Assembly: GCA_036946415.1 (NCBI GenBank)
Contig: JAQIJD010000011.1
Span: 50,011 to 114,010, forward strand
Direction of reading: 5' to 3'
DNA: 64,000 nt
Source: Sphingomonas_Q fennica_A
GTDB lineage: Bacteria; Pseudomonadota; Alphaproteobacteria; Sphingomonadales; Sphingomonadaceae
The position numbers were made by a program, and so were the translations under genes. The notes under the pieces are model-generated. The model was not told where the DNA came from, ran no database searches, and saw nothing but the letters and a program-made list of their open reading frames with translations. Below are positions 7,914-15,515 of the stretch, piece after piece (position 1 is the stretch's first letter; each line of letters begins with the position of its first letter).

Positions 7914-9107
7914 TCAACCGCGCAGCGCCTCGACGCCCGGCAGTTCGCGGCCTTCCATCCATTCGAGGAAGGCGCCGCCCGCCGTCGAGACAAAGCTCAT
8001 GTCGTCGGCCACGCCCGCCACGTTCAGCGCCGCCACCGTATCGCCGCCGCCCGCCACAGAAACGAGGCCGCCCGATTTGGTGAGCGCCGCCGCGGTATGC
8101 GCCAGCGCCATCGTCGCGGTATCGAACGGCGTCATCTCGAACGCGCCGAGCGGGCCGTTCCAGACGAGCGTGCGGCAGGTCTTGAGCGCGTCGGCGATCT
8201 GCTCGCTGGCGGCGGGGCCGCAATCGAGGATCATCTCATCGGCCGCCACCTCGTGGACGTTGACGGTGCGCGTCGGCGGATCGGCGCGGAATTCCTTCGC
8301 CACCACCACGTCGTAGGGCAGGTGGACGGTGCAGTCCGCCTTGTCGGCGGCATCGAGGATTTCGAGCGCAATATCCGTCAGATCATGCTCGCACAGCGAC
8401 TTGCCGACATCGACGCCGCGCGCCGCCAGGAAGGTGTTGGCCATGCCCCCACCGATAACGAGATGATCCACCTTGGCGACCATCTGCTTCAGCACGTCGA
8501 GCTTGGTCGAGACCTTGGCGCCGCCGACCACCGCCATCACCGGATGGACGGGCGCGCCCAGCGCCTTCTCCAGTGCTTCCAGCTCGGCCTGCATCGATCG
8601 CCCGGCGAAGGCGGGGAGCCGCTTCGCCAGCCCCTCGGTCGAGACATGGGCGCGGTGCGCGGCGGAGAAGGCGTCGTTGACGTAGAGGTCGCCCAGCTTC
8701 GCCATCGCCTCGGCCAGCGCCGGATCGTTCTTCTCCTCCCCGGCGTGGAAACGGGTGTTCTCCAGGACGGCGATGTCGCCCGGCGCCAGCGTAGCGACGG
8801 CGGCTTCGGCCTCCGCCCCGCAGCAATCGTCGATGAAGCGCACCTCGCGGCCCAGCACGTCGGACAGCGGCTTCGTCACCAGCGCCAGGCTCATGTCCGG
8901 GTTGCGCTGGCCCTTGGGGCGGCCGAAATGGGCGAGGACCAGCACGATCGCGCCCTTGTCGGCCAGTTCGGCGATCGTCGGGGCGGCGGCGCGCAGGCGG
9001 GTATCGTCGGTGACGCGCGCGCCGTCCATCGGGACGTTCAGATCCTCGCGGACGAGGATGCGCTTGCCGGAAACGTCGCCGATGTCGTCGAGGGTCTTGA
9101 AGGTCAT
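7914..9107 (-). CDS. pgk: Phosphoglycerate kinase
   Basis: This 397-residue enzyme transfers phosphate from 1,3-bisphosphoglycerate to ADP. It is recognised by GKRILVREDLNVPMDG at the N-terminus, VLVLAHFGRPKG, NDAFSAAHRAH, AVVGGAKVSTKL, VIGGGMANTFL, and SVAGGGDTVAAL plus FVSTAGGAFLE near the C-terminus. The start at 9107 (MTFKTLDDI) has TGAGGAT upstream and overlaps the MOSC gene stop as ATGA. The gene belongs to the tkt-gap-MOSC-pgk block. Confidence 0.97.
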   Translation of the reverse strand: MTFKTLDDIGDVSGKRILVREDLNVPMDGARVTDDTRLRAAAPTIAELADKGAIVLVLAHFGRPKGQRNPDMSLALVTKPLSDVLGREVRFIDDCCGAEAEAAVATLAPGDIAVLENTRFHAGEEKNDPALAEAMAKLGDLYVNDAFSAAHRAHVSTEGLAKRLPAFAGRSMQAELEALEKALGAPVHPVMAVVGGAKVSTKLDVLKQMVAKVDHLVIGGGMANTFLAARGVDVGKSLCEHDLTDIALEILDAADKADCTVHLPYDVVVAKEFRADPPTRTVNVHEVAADEMILDCGPAASEQIADALKTCRTLVWNGPLGAFEMTPFDTATMALAHTAAALTKSGGLVSVAGGGDTVAALNVAGVADDMSFVSTAGGAFLEWMEGRELPGVEALRG

Positions 9108-9562
9108 CGCTCTATCCTCACTTCGGCGCCGATCGAAAGATCGCCGTCCGCGATCACGCGGGTGGTGATGCCGCCGCGCCAGAAGGGGGTCAGCACCGCC
9201 TTCAGGCCGGGGGCGATCGTCTCCATGCGGCTGCACGGGTCGCATTCGCCGGTCACCTCCAGCACCAGCCCGCCGTCGAAGCGTAGCAGCGCCCCCTCCT
9301 CGCGCGGCAGGTCGATCCCGTCCACCAGCAGGTTGACGCGGCGCACCGACCAGTCGAGCGCCACGCCCAATTCGGCGGTGGCCGCCGCCCAGTCGGCCGC
9401 GGCCATCACCGTCACCTGCCGGCGGCGCTTGCTGCCTGGCTTGGCGGCGCCGCGAAAGTCCCCCGCGACGCCCAGTTCGGTCGTCACGCGGGCATGGTCG
9501 ATCGTCTCGATGGGTCCGCGCGGCCGGTCGTGCCGCGCGATCCCCAGCAGACGACCCGCCAC
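9104..9562 (-). CDS. MOSC-domain protein
   Basis: This roughly 152-residue protein matches the MOSC domain (molybdenum cofactor sulfurase C-terminal). Features are GDFRGAAKPGSKRRRQVT, then LEVTGECDPCSRMETIAPGLK with the conserved cysteine, and GGITTRVIADGDLSIGAEV. MOSC proteins bind or transfer sulfur or Moco; a specific substrate cannot be assigned. A GTG at 9562 is the likeliest start. It lies 2 bases past the gap stop with no separate ribosome-binding site, which fits translational coupling. The stop overlaps the pgk start. Confidence 0.8.
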   Translation of the reverse strand: MAGRLLGIARHDRPRGPIETIDHARVTTELGVAGDFRGAAKPGSKRRRQVTVMAAADWAAATAELGVALDWSVRRVNLLVDGIDLPREEGALLRFDGGLVLEVTGECDPCSRMETIAPGLKAVLTPFWRGGITTRVIADGDLSIGAEVRIER

Positions 9563-9564
9563 CG

Positions 9565-10572
9565 TCAGAGCAGGCCGGCGATCACGCCGGCGGTATCGAC
9601 CATGCGGTTGGAGAAGCCCCACTCGTTGTCGTACCAGCTCAGCACGCGGACCAGCTTGCCTTCCAGCACCGCCGTCTCGAGGCTGTCGACCGAGGAGGAA
9701 TGGCGGTCGCCGTTGAAGTCGATCGAGACGAGCGGATCGGTGACATACTGGAGGATGCCCTTCAGCGGGCCGCTCTCGGACGCCGCCTTCAGCGCGGCGT
9801 TCACCTCATCGCGGGTCGTGTCGCGCTTCGGCGTGAAGGTGAGGTCCACCACCGAGACGTTGGGGGTCGGCACGCGGATCGCCGAACCGTCCAGCTTGCC
9901 CTTCAGTTCGGGCATCACCTCGCCCACCGCGCGGGCGGCGCCGGTCGTCGTCGGGATCATCGACATGGCGGCGGCGCGGGCGCGGCGCATGTCGGGGTGG
10001 ATCTGGTCGAGGATCTTCTGATCGTTGGTGTAGCTGTGCACGGTCGTCATCAGGCCGCGCTCGATGCCGATCGCGTCGTTCAGCACCTTGGCGATCGGCG
10101 CCAGGCAGTTGGTGGTGCAGGACGCGTTGGAGACGATCGTGTGCTCGGCGGTCAGCTTGTCGTGGTTGACGCCGTAGACGACGGTCAGGTCGACGCCCTT
10201 GGCCGGCGCGGAGATGAGGACGCGCTTGGCGCCGGCGGCGATATGCTTGCCCGCCGATTCCTTGTCGGTGAAGAAGCCGGTGCACTCCAGTGCGATCTCC
10301 ACGCCGTGCGCGGCGTGCGGCAGGTTGGCGGGATCGCGCTCCGCCGTCACGGCGATGCGCTTGCCGTCGACGATCAGGTCGCTGCCCTCGGACGAGACCT
10401 CGCCCGGCCAGTTGCCGTGCACGCTGTCGCGCTTGAACAGCAGCGCATTGGCCTTGGCATCGCCCAGATCGTTGATCGCCACCAGTTCGAGCCCGCAATC
10501 GGGGCGCGACAGGATGGCGCGGGCAACGAGCCGCCCGATGCGCCCGAAACCGTTGATCGCAACCTTCGTCAT
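9565..10572 (-). CDS. gap: Glyceraldehyde-3-phosphate dehydrogenase, type I
   Basis: This 335-residue GAPDH has an N-terminal NAD fold (VAINGFGRIGRLVARA), catalytic Cys152 in SNASCTTNCLAP and the assisting His179 in TTVHSYTNDQ, plus SWYDNEWGFSNRM near the C-terminus. It oxidises glyceraldehyde 3-phosphate in glycolysis or reduces 1,3-bisphosphoglycerate in gluconeogenesis. It begins 13 bases after the transketolase stop. Confidence 0.98.
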   Translation of the reverse strand: MTKVAINGFGRIGRLVARAILSRPDCGLELVAINDLGDAKANALLFKRDSVHGNWPGEVSSEGSDLIVDGKRIAVTAERDPANLPHAAHGVEIALECTGFFTDKESAGKHIAAGAKRVLISAPAKGVDLTVVYGVNHDKLTAEHTIVSNASCTTNCLAPIAKVLNDAIGIERGLMTTVHSYTNDQKILDQIHPDMRRARAAAMSMIPTTTGAARAVGEVMPELKGKLDGSAIRVPTPNVSVVDLTFTPKRDTTRDEVNAALKAASESGPLKGILQYVTDPLVSIDFNGDRHSSSVDSLETAVLEGKLVRVLSWYDNEWGFSNRMVDTAGVIAGLL

Positions 10573-10585
10573 GCCAAAGCTCCTC

Positions 10586-12565
10586 TTATCCGTTCAACGC
10601 GTCCAGAATGCGGGGCGCGATCGCCGCCGCGGTCAATCCGAAATGATCGTAGAGCGCCGGTGCCGGGGCCGATGCGCCGAAATCGTCCACGCCGAAGCGC
10701 AGGCCATCGACCATCGTATAGCGTTCCCATCCCACGGTGGTGCCCGCCTCGATCGAGACGCGCAACACTTCCTCGGGCCTGGCATGCGGCAGCACGCTGT
10801 CCCGATAGTCGCGCGGCTGCGCATCGAAACGCCGCCACGACGGCATCGAGACGACGTCCGCGCCCACCCCCTGCGCCTCCAGCGCGTCCGCCACCTCCAG
10901 CGCCAGCGACACTTCGGAACCGGTGGCGATCAGGATCACGCGCCGCGCAGCCGTGGCGGCGCGCAGCGTATAGGCGCCGCGTGCCGCGCGGTTCTCGTCC
11001 GCCGTATCGCGCACCGCCGGCAGGTTCTGGCGGCTGAGCGCGAGCAGCGACGGGCCGGCCTCGTTCGTCAGCGCCAGTTCCCAGCACTCGGCCGTCTCGA
11101 TCGCGTCGCAGGGGCGCAGCACGTCGAGATTGGGGATGACGCGTAGCGCCATCAGATGCTCGATCGGCTGGTGCGTCGGGCCATCCTCGCCAAGGCCGAT
11201 CGAATCGTGCGTCATCACATAGGTGACGCGCTGGCGCTGGAGCGCGGACAGGCGGATCGCGGGGCGCGCGTAATCGGCGAAGACGAGGAAGGTGCCGCCA
11301 TAGGGAATGACGCCGCCATGGAGAGCAAGGCCGTTCATCGCGCAGCCCATGCCGAATTCGCGGATGCCGTAATGGACGTAGCGGCCGCCGTAATCGGCCG
11401 AGGTCAGCGGCTTCAATCCTTTGGTCGAGGTGTTGTTGGAAGGCGTGAGATCGGCCGAGCCGCCGATCGTCTCGGGCACCGCGGCGTTGATTGCATCCAG
11501 CGCGCGCTGGCTGGCGACGCGCGTCGCGATCTTGGGCCGTTCCGCCAACAGAGCCTGCTTGTGGGCGGACAGGTCGAAGCCTTCGGGCAGCGCGCCCGCC
11601 ATCCGCCGCTCGAACTCCGCGCGATCGGCGGAGGCGGCGAGGCGCGCGTCCCACGCGGCGCGGTCGGCGGCCGAGCGGCGGCCCGCCTCGGCCCAGCCGT
11701 CGGTCACGGCTTGCGGCAGGTCGAACGCCTCGTTCATCCATTGCAGCACCTGCCGCGTCGCCTTGATCTCCTCGGCGCCGAGCGGGGAGCCGTGGACCGA
11801 ATGCGTGCCCTGCTTGGTCGGCGCGCCGAAACCGATGATCGTGCGGCAGGCGACTAGCGACGGCCGCGGATCGGCGACCGCCTCGGCCAGCGCGCGCGCC
11901 ACGTCGTCGGCATCATGGCCGTCGCACGACACGACATGCCAGCCGGTCGCGGCATAGCGGGCGGCGACATCCTCGCTGGTTGAAAGATCGGTCGGCCCGT
12001 CGATGGTGATGCGGTTGTCGTCCCACAGCACGTTCAGCCGGCCCAGTTTCAGGTGCCCGGCGAGGCCGATCGCCTCGTGGTTGATGCCCTCCATCAGGCA
12101 GCCGTCGCCGGCGATCACCCAGGTGCGGTGATCGACCAGATCGTCCCCGAACGTGGCGTTCAGGTGCCGCTCGGCGATCGCCATGCCGACCGCGGTAGCG
12201 AGGCCGGAACCGAGCGGGCCGGTCGTCGCCTCGATGCCGGGCAGCTCGAAATTCTCGGGGTGGCCGGCGCAGGGCGAATGGAGCTGGCGGAAGCGGCGGA
12301 TGTCGTCGATCGTCGGCTTCGCATAGCCGGTCAGATGGAGCAGCGCATAGACCAGCATCGATCCATGGCCGGCGGACAGCACGAAGCGATCCCGATCCGG
12401 CCAGCGCGGATCGGCGGGATCGTGGCGCAGGAAGCGCGTCCACAGCACGGTCGCGGCGTCCGCCATGCCCAGCGGCATCCCCGGATGGCCCGAATTGGCC
12501 GCCTCGACGGCGTCCATCGCAAGCGCGCGGACGGCGTTGGCGAGCGGATCGGGGGCGCGGGTCAT
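10586..12565 (-). CDS. tkt: Transketolase
   Basis: This 659-residue thiamine-diphosphate enzyme moves two-carbon units in the pentose phosphate pathway. Landmarks are the N-terminal SGHPGMPLGMADAATVLW, the ThDP/metal motif GDGCLMEGINHEA, the central GSADLTPSNNTSTKG, and HDSIGLGEDGPTHQPIEHL. It is the first gene of the minus-strand central-carbon run. The promoter should lie in the 183-base gap divergent from the small ORF at 12749. Confidence 0.97.
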   Translation of the reverse strand: MTRAPDPLANAVRALAMDAVEAANSGHPGMPLGMADAATVLWTRFLRHDPADPRWPDRDRFVLSAGHGSMLVYALLHLTGYAKPTIDDIRRFRQLHSPCAGHPENFELPGIEATTGPLGSGLATAVGMAIAERHLNATFGDDLVDHRTWVIAGDGCLMEGINHEAIGLAGHLKLGRLNVLWDDNRITIDGPTDLSTSEDVAARYAATGWHVVSCDGHDADDVARALAEAVADPRPSLVACRTIIGFGAPTKQGTHSVHGSPLGAEEIKATRQVLQWMNEAFDLPQAVTDGWAEAGRRSAADRAAWDARLAASADRAEFERRMAGALPEGFDLSAHKQALLAERPKIATRVASQRALDAINAAVPETIGGSADLTPSNNTSTKGLKPLTSADYGGRYVHYGIREFGMGCAMNGLALHGGVIPYGGTFLVFADYARPAIRLSALQRQRVTYVMTHDSIGLGEDGPTHQPIEHLMALRVIPNLDVLRPCDAIETAECWELALTNEAGPSLLALSRQNLPAVRDTADENRAARGAYTLRAATAARRVILIATGSEVSLALEVADALEAQGVGADVVSMPSWRRFDAQPRDYRDSVLPHARPEEVLRVSIEAGTTVGWERYTMVDGLRFGVDDFGASAPAPALYDHFGLTAAAIAPRILDALNG

Positions 12566-12748
12566 CGATGGTCCTGTCGTCTGGCGCGGCAGCGCGGCGC
12601 GGGATGCGCGCGGCTCCTTTGTCGCGCGCGGGGGCCAGCGTCAACCGCGCCGCCCCGCCGCCGCCCGCCGGCCCCGGTTCGTCGCGTGCGTGCACGCCGC
12701 TCCACCGCCCTCCGTTGCCATGCCGGGCCGGCCTGCTATGCGGCGGAA

Positions 12749-12958
12749 ATGGCGGAAGAACAGGCGATCGCGGCGATGCGCCGAATCGAACAGGCGTTGC
12801 TGCGGATCGAGGCGGCGGCCGATCGCCCCATGCCTTTGCCGGACGGGCCGGCCCCCGATACGGCGCTTGCCGAGCGCCATGCCGCGCTGCGGGACGGGGT
12901 GGCGGCGCTGCTCGCCAAGCTCGACAGCCAGATCGCCGCCGGCGCCGGGACGGACTGA
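12749..12958 (+). CDS. Small helical protein upstream of zapA
   Basis: The product has 69 residues and starts MAEEQAIAAMRRIEQALL. It is Ala-rich and predicted helical, with a heptad-like pattern (RRIEQALLRIEAAA, then LRDGVAALLAKLDSQI) suggesting a short coiled coil. Its TGA overlaps the zapA ATG, so translation is coupled and a role near cell division is possible. No function can be given from sequence alone. Confidence 0.75.
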   Translation: MAEEQAIAAMRRIEQALLRIEAAADRPMPLPDGPAPDTALAERHAALRDGVAALLAKLDSQIAAGAGTD

Positions 12959-13293
12959 TGGCGCAGGTCGAACTCCGCATCGGCGGCCGCGCACACGAGA
13001 TCGCCTGCCGCGACGGGGAGGAGGCCCGGCTCCTCGAACTCGCCGCGATCGTCGACGAGAAGATGTCGGCCGCCGGCCGCGCGCTGGGCGGCATGAACGA
13101 GACGCGGCGGCTGGTGGTGGCGGCGATCATGCTCGCCGACGAGCTGGCCGAGGCGCGCGCCCGTGCCGCCGCCCCGCCCCCGCCCGATCCGTGGGCCGGC
13201 ATCGCCCCGCTGATGGAGGAGATCGCCGAGCGGCTGGAGGCGGCCGCCGCGAAGATCGACGGCGGGGTTGAGCCGGACGCCTCCGATCCCTAG
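12958..13293 (+). CDS. zapA: Cell division protein ZapA
   Basis: This 111-residue protein has the ZapA layout: a small N-terminal beta/alpha head (VELRIGGRAHEIACRDGEE, then LAAIVDEKM) and a helical C-terminus. ZapA bundles FtsZ filaments at the division site. The position immediately before 6S RNA and formyl-THF cyclo-ligase matches the arrangement conserved in many proteobacteria and supports the call. Confidence 0.88.
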   Translation: MAQVELRIGGRAHEIACRDGEEARLLELAAIVDEKMSAAGRALGGMNETRRLVVAAIMLADELAEARARAAAPPPPDPWAGIAPLMEEIAERLEAAAAKIDGGVEPDASDP

Positions 13294-13296
13294 ATG

Positions 13297-13460
13297 CAGC
13301 CGTGGCGGGCACTGCCCGGTACGAGCCACCATTATCCCTGAGGCTATTCATCATCCTTGGGGGCTGTCCCTGCCCGGGCCGTGGCCCGACGCACATGGTC
13401 CCCACCTGACGTAACGGGCGTCAGAGGATAACATGGCACACGGCCATGGCGGTCCCGCCA
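13297..13460 (+). ncRNA. ssrS: 6S RNA
   Basis: This stretch lies in the classical zapA - 6S RNA - cyclo-ligase slot and has no coding capacity. Its ends can pair: GCCGTG (13299-13304) with CACGGC (13439-13444), or GGCGGG (13304-13309) with CCCGCC (13454-13459). Other GC-rich arms lie between, consistent with a long rod with a central bubble. 6S RNA sequesters the sigma-70 RNA polymerase in stationary phase. The exact ends are estimated. Confidence 0.78.
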
Positions 13461-13485
13461 ACCGCTTGTCGACCAATTGCCCAGG

Positions 13486-14061
13486 ATGCGGCGCGTGACG
13501 AACAAGGCCGAAACCCGCCGCGCGCTGCGCCGCGCCCGCACCGAATTCACCGCCCGCGCCGACGTGGTCGACCGGCTGCTGGTGCTGACGCTGATGGCGG
13601 CCGAACATGCCGCCCCGGTGCTGGCCGGCGCGCGGACCGCGGCTTTCTACGTCTCGAACGGGGTCGAGGTCGATCCGCTGCCGCTGCTGTTCCGCGCGAT
13701 CGATGCGGGGATCGATACCGTCCTCCCCCGCATCGCCGAGGATGGCGGCGCGCTCACCTTCCACCTCTGGGTGCCGGGGGACGATCTGGTGCCGGGGCCG
13801 ATGGGCCTCGTCCAGCCGCGGCGCGATGCGCCGCGGGCCGAGCCGGACCTGATCTTCGCGCCGCTCGTCGGCTTCGATCGCGCGCTCAACCGCATCGGCC
13901 AGGGCGGCGGCCATTACGATCGCACCTTTGCGGCGCTGCCCGCGGCGCGGCGCATCGGCCTCGCCTGGTCGGTGCAGGAGATGGCCGCGATCGAGCCCGA
14001 TCTGTGGGACGTGCCGCTCCACGGCATTGCCACCGAACGCGAATGGATCGGCGCGGCATGA
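13486..14061 (+). CDS. fau: 5-formyltetrahydrofolate cyclo-ligase
   Basis: The enzyme converts 5-formyl-THF to methenyl-THF with ATP. Evidence is the N-terminal KAETRRALRRAR segment, a central VLPRIAEDGGALTFHLW, and the conserved LVGFDRALNRIGQGGGHYDRTF region. The product from ATG 13486 has 191 residues. A GTG at 13495, with AGGA about 8 bases upstream, is an equally plausible start. The stop overlaps the DUF2842 start as ATGA. Confidence 0.92.
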   Translation: MRRVTNKAETRRALRRARTEFTARADVVDRLLVLTLMAAEHAAPVLAGARTAAFYVSNGVEVDPLPLLFRAIDAGIDTVLPRIAEDGGALTFHLWVPGDDLVPGPMGLVQPRRDAPRAEPDLIFAPLVGFDRALNRIGQGGGHYDRTFAALPAARRIGLAWSVQEMAAIEPDLWDVPLHGIATEREWIGAA

Positions 14062-14270
14062 ACCCCAGCTGGCGCAAGCCCGCCGGCATGCTGCTGGTGC
14101 TCGCCCTTCTCGCGCTCTGGTGCGTCGTGGTGGTCAGCCTGGTCGACCTGATCGGCCTGCCGCCGGTGTGGACCTTGCCGATCTACGGTCTGGCCGGTTT
14201 CGCCTGGCTGTGGGTGTTCCCGATGCGGCGGCTGCTGCGCTGGATGGAGTTGGGCCAGTGGCGGAACTGA
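14058..14270 (+). CDS. DUF2842 small membrane protein
   Basis: The product has 70 residues and two predicted transmembrane helices (MLLVLALLALWCVVVVSLVD, and a second around LPIYGLAGFAWLWVF). It begins NPSWRKPAGM and ends LLRWMELGQW, as in the DUF2842 family found in Alphaproteobacteria. The function is unknown. It is translationally coupled to the cyclo-ligase gene. Confidence 0.85.
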   Translation: MNPSWRKPAGMLLVLALLALWCVVVVSLVDLIGLPPVWTLPIYGLAGFAWLWVFPMRRLLRWMELGQWRN

Positions 14271-14286
14271 CAAAAATGCGCCCGCG

Positions 14287-14316
14287 TTCACGACATTTTG
14301 AGTTTATGTATATTAT
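14287..14316 (+). promoter_or_regulatory. Candidate sigma-70 promoter for the diguanylate cyclase
   Basis: An unusually AT-rich patch between DUF2842 and the GGDEF gene contains TTCACG (14287-14292), an 18-base spacer and TATTAT (14311-14316). It lies about 65 bases before the start codon. This is motif matching only. Confidence 0.35.
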
Positions 14317-14379
14317 GTCAGCCGATTGCTCTGAAGCAGGAGCTGCGGCAAAGGAGCGCGCGAGCGGGGGGTGACGGGA

Positions 14380-15396
14380 ATGGCCGAGACGGGTGAACGA
14401 ACGGCGTCCTCCGATCCGCGCGTCCTCTATGCCCAGGTCGGCGAATTCCTGTTCGCACACGGGCTCGATCCCTCGCCCGCGCACTTCGCGCTCGGCCACC
14501 GCTATTGCACCGGCGAAGACCCGACCTTCAACCGGTTGATCGACGATACGATCTCGCTGCTCGGCGGGCTGAGCCCCGTCGCCGCGGCGGCGATCGTGGC
14601 GGAGCGCAGCGTGGAACTGTCCGCGGTCGGCCTCGCCCGGATCGTCACCGAAGCGCAGGAACGACTCGACAAGCTGAGCGAATTGATCGCCGGCACCGGC
14701 GACGAGGTGGAAGCTTATGGCGTGGCGCTGGAAGAACGCGCCGCCAAGCTCGCCCGCGGAGACGATCCGCGCCCGGTGGTGGCTGCGCTGATCGACATCA
14801 CCGCATCGATGATCAACCGCACGCGCGAGATCGAGCAGCTGCTGCGCCGAACGGGGGACGACATGCGCGGCATGCGCGCCAGCCTGGCCGACGCGCAGGC
14901 GACCGCGCATCGCGACGCGCTGACCGGCCTGCCCAACCGCCGCGCGCTGGACGTGCGCCTGGCCGCCGCGATCGACAACGCCAGACGCACCAGGGGGCTG
15001 CTCTCCGTCGCGATCTGCGACATCGACCATTTCAAGGCCTTCAACGACAGCTTCGGCCACCAGATCGGCGACGAGGTGATCAAGTTCGTCGCCGCATCCT
15101 TCTCGCGCGATCAGAACCGGGTGTTCGCCGCCCGCTACGGCGGCGAGGAATTCGTGATCCTGTTCGAGGGGATCGGCATCGACGAGGCGACCGATCAGGT
15201 GGAGCATATCCGCGCCTCGCTGCACGCGCGCGAGCTGAAGGTGACGACGACCGGCCAGTCGCTCGGCCGCCTGAGCTTTTCGGCGGGCGTCGCCGCGTTT
15301 AGCCCCGGCGACGGCCCCTATGCGATGCTGAAGCGCGCCGATACCGCCCTCTATGCCGCCAAGGCGGCGGGCCGCAACCGGGTGGAGCGGGGCTGA
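14380..15396 (+). CDS. GGDEF-domain diguanylate cyclase
   Basis: The product has 338 residues. A helical, largely soluble N-terminal region of ~170 residues has no recognisable sensor domain. The C-terminal GGDEF domain contains DALTGLPNRRALDVRL, CDIDHFKAFNDSFGH and an intact active-site motif YGGEEF. The enzyme should make cyclic di-GMP from two GTP. No RxxD inhibitory site is present at the usual position before GGEEF. The protein appears cytoplasmic. ATG 14380 is preferred over GTG 14371. Confidence 0.93.
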   Translation: MAETGERTASSDPRVLYAQVGEFLFAHGLDPSPAHFALGHRYCTGEDPTFNRLIDDTISLLGGLSPVAAAAIVAERSVELSAVGLARIVTEAQERLDKLSELIAGTGDEVEAYGVALEERAAKLARGDDPRPVVAALIDITASMINRTREIEQLLRRTGDDMRGMRASLADAQATAHRDALTGLPNRRALDVRLAAAIDNARRTRGLLSVAICDIDHFKAFNDSFGHQIGDEVIKFVAASFSRDQNRVFAARYGGEEFVILFEGIGIDEATDQVEHIRASLHARELKVTTTGQSLGRLSFSAGVAAFSPGDGPYAMLKRADTALYAAKAAGRNRVERG

Positions 15397-15413
15397 GGCA
15401 GGCGTGACCGGCC

Positions 15414-15506
15414 CCCTCTCCCCATCGGGGAGAGGGTTGGGGTGAGGGGCCGCTCAGCCATCGGCGTCCCCCACCCTCACCCAACCCTCTCCCTCGAGGG
15501 AGAGGG
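15414..15506. repeat. Paired CTCTCCC/GGGAGAG hairpins, REP-like, probable bidirectional terminator
   Basis: Two perfect 10-bp hairpins lie back to back: 15414-15423 with 15427-15436, and 15485-15494 with 15497-15506. The intervening segments GAGAGGGTTGGGGTGAGGG and CCCTCACCCAACCCTCTC are also inverted copies, so one long cruciform is possible. The element sits between the convergent ends of the GGDEF gene and hppA. Confidence 0.7.
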
Positions 15507-15515
15507 CTTGAGCAG

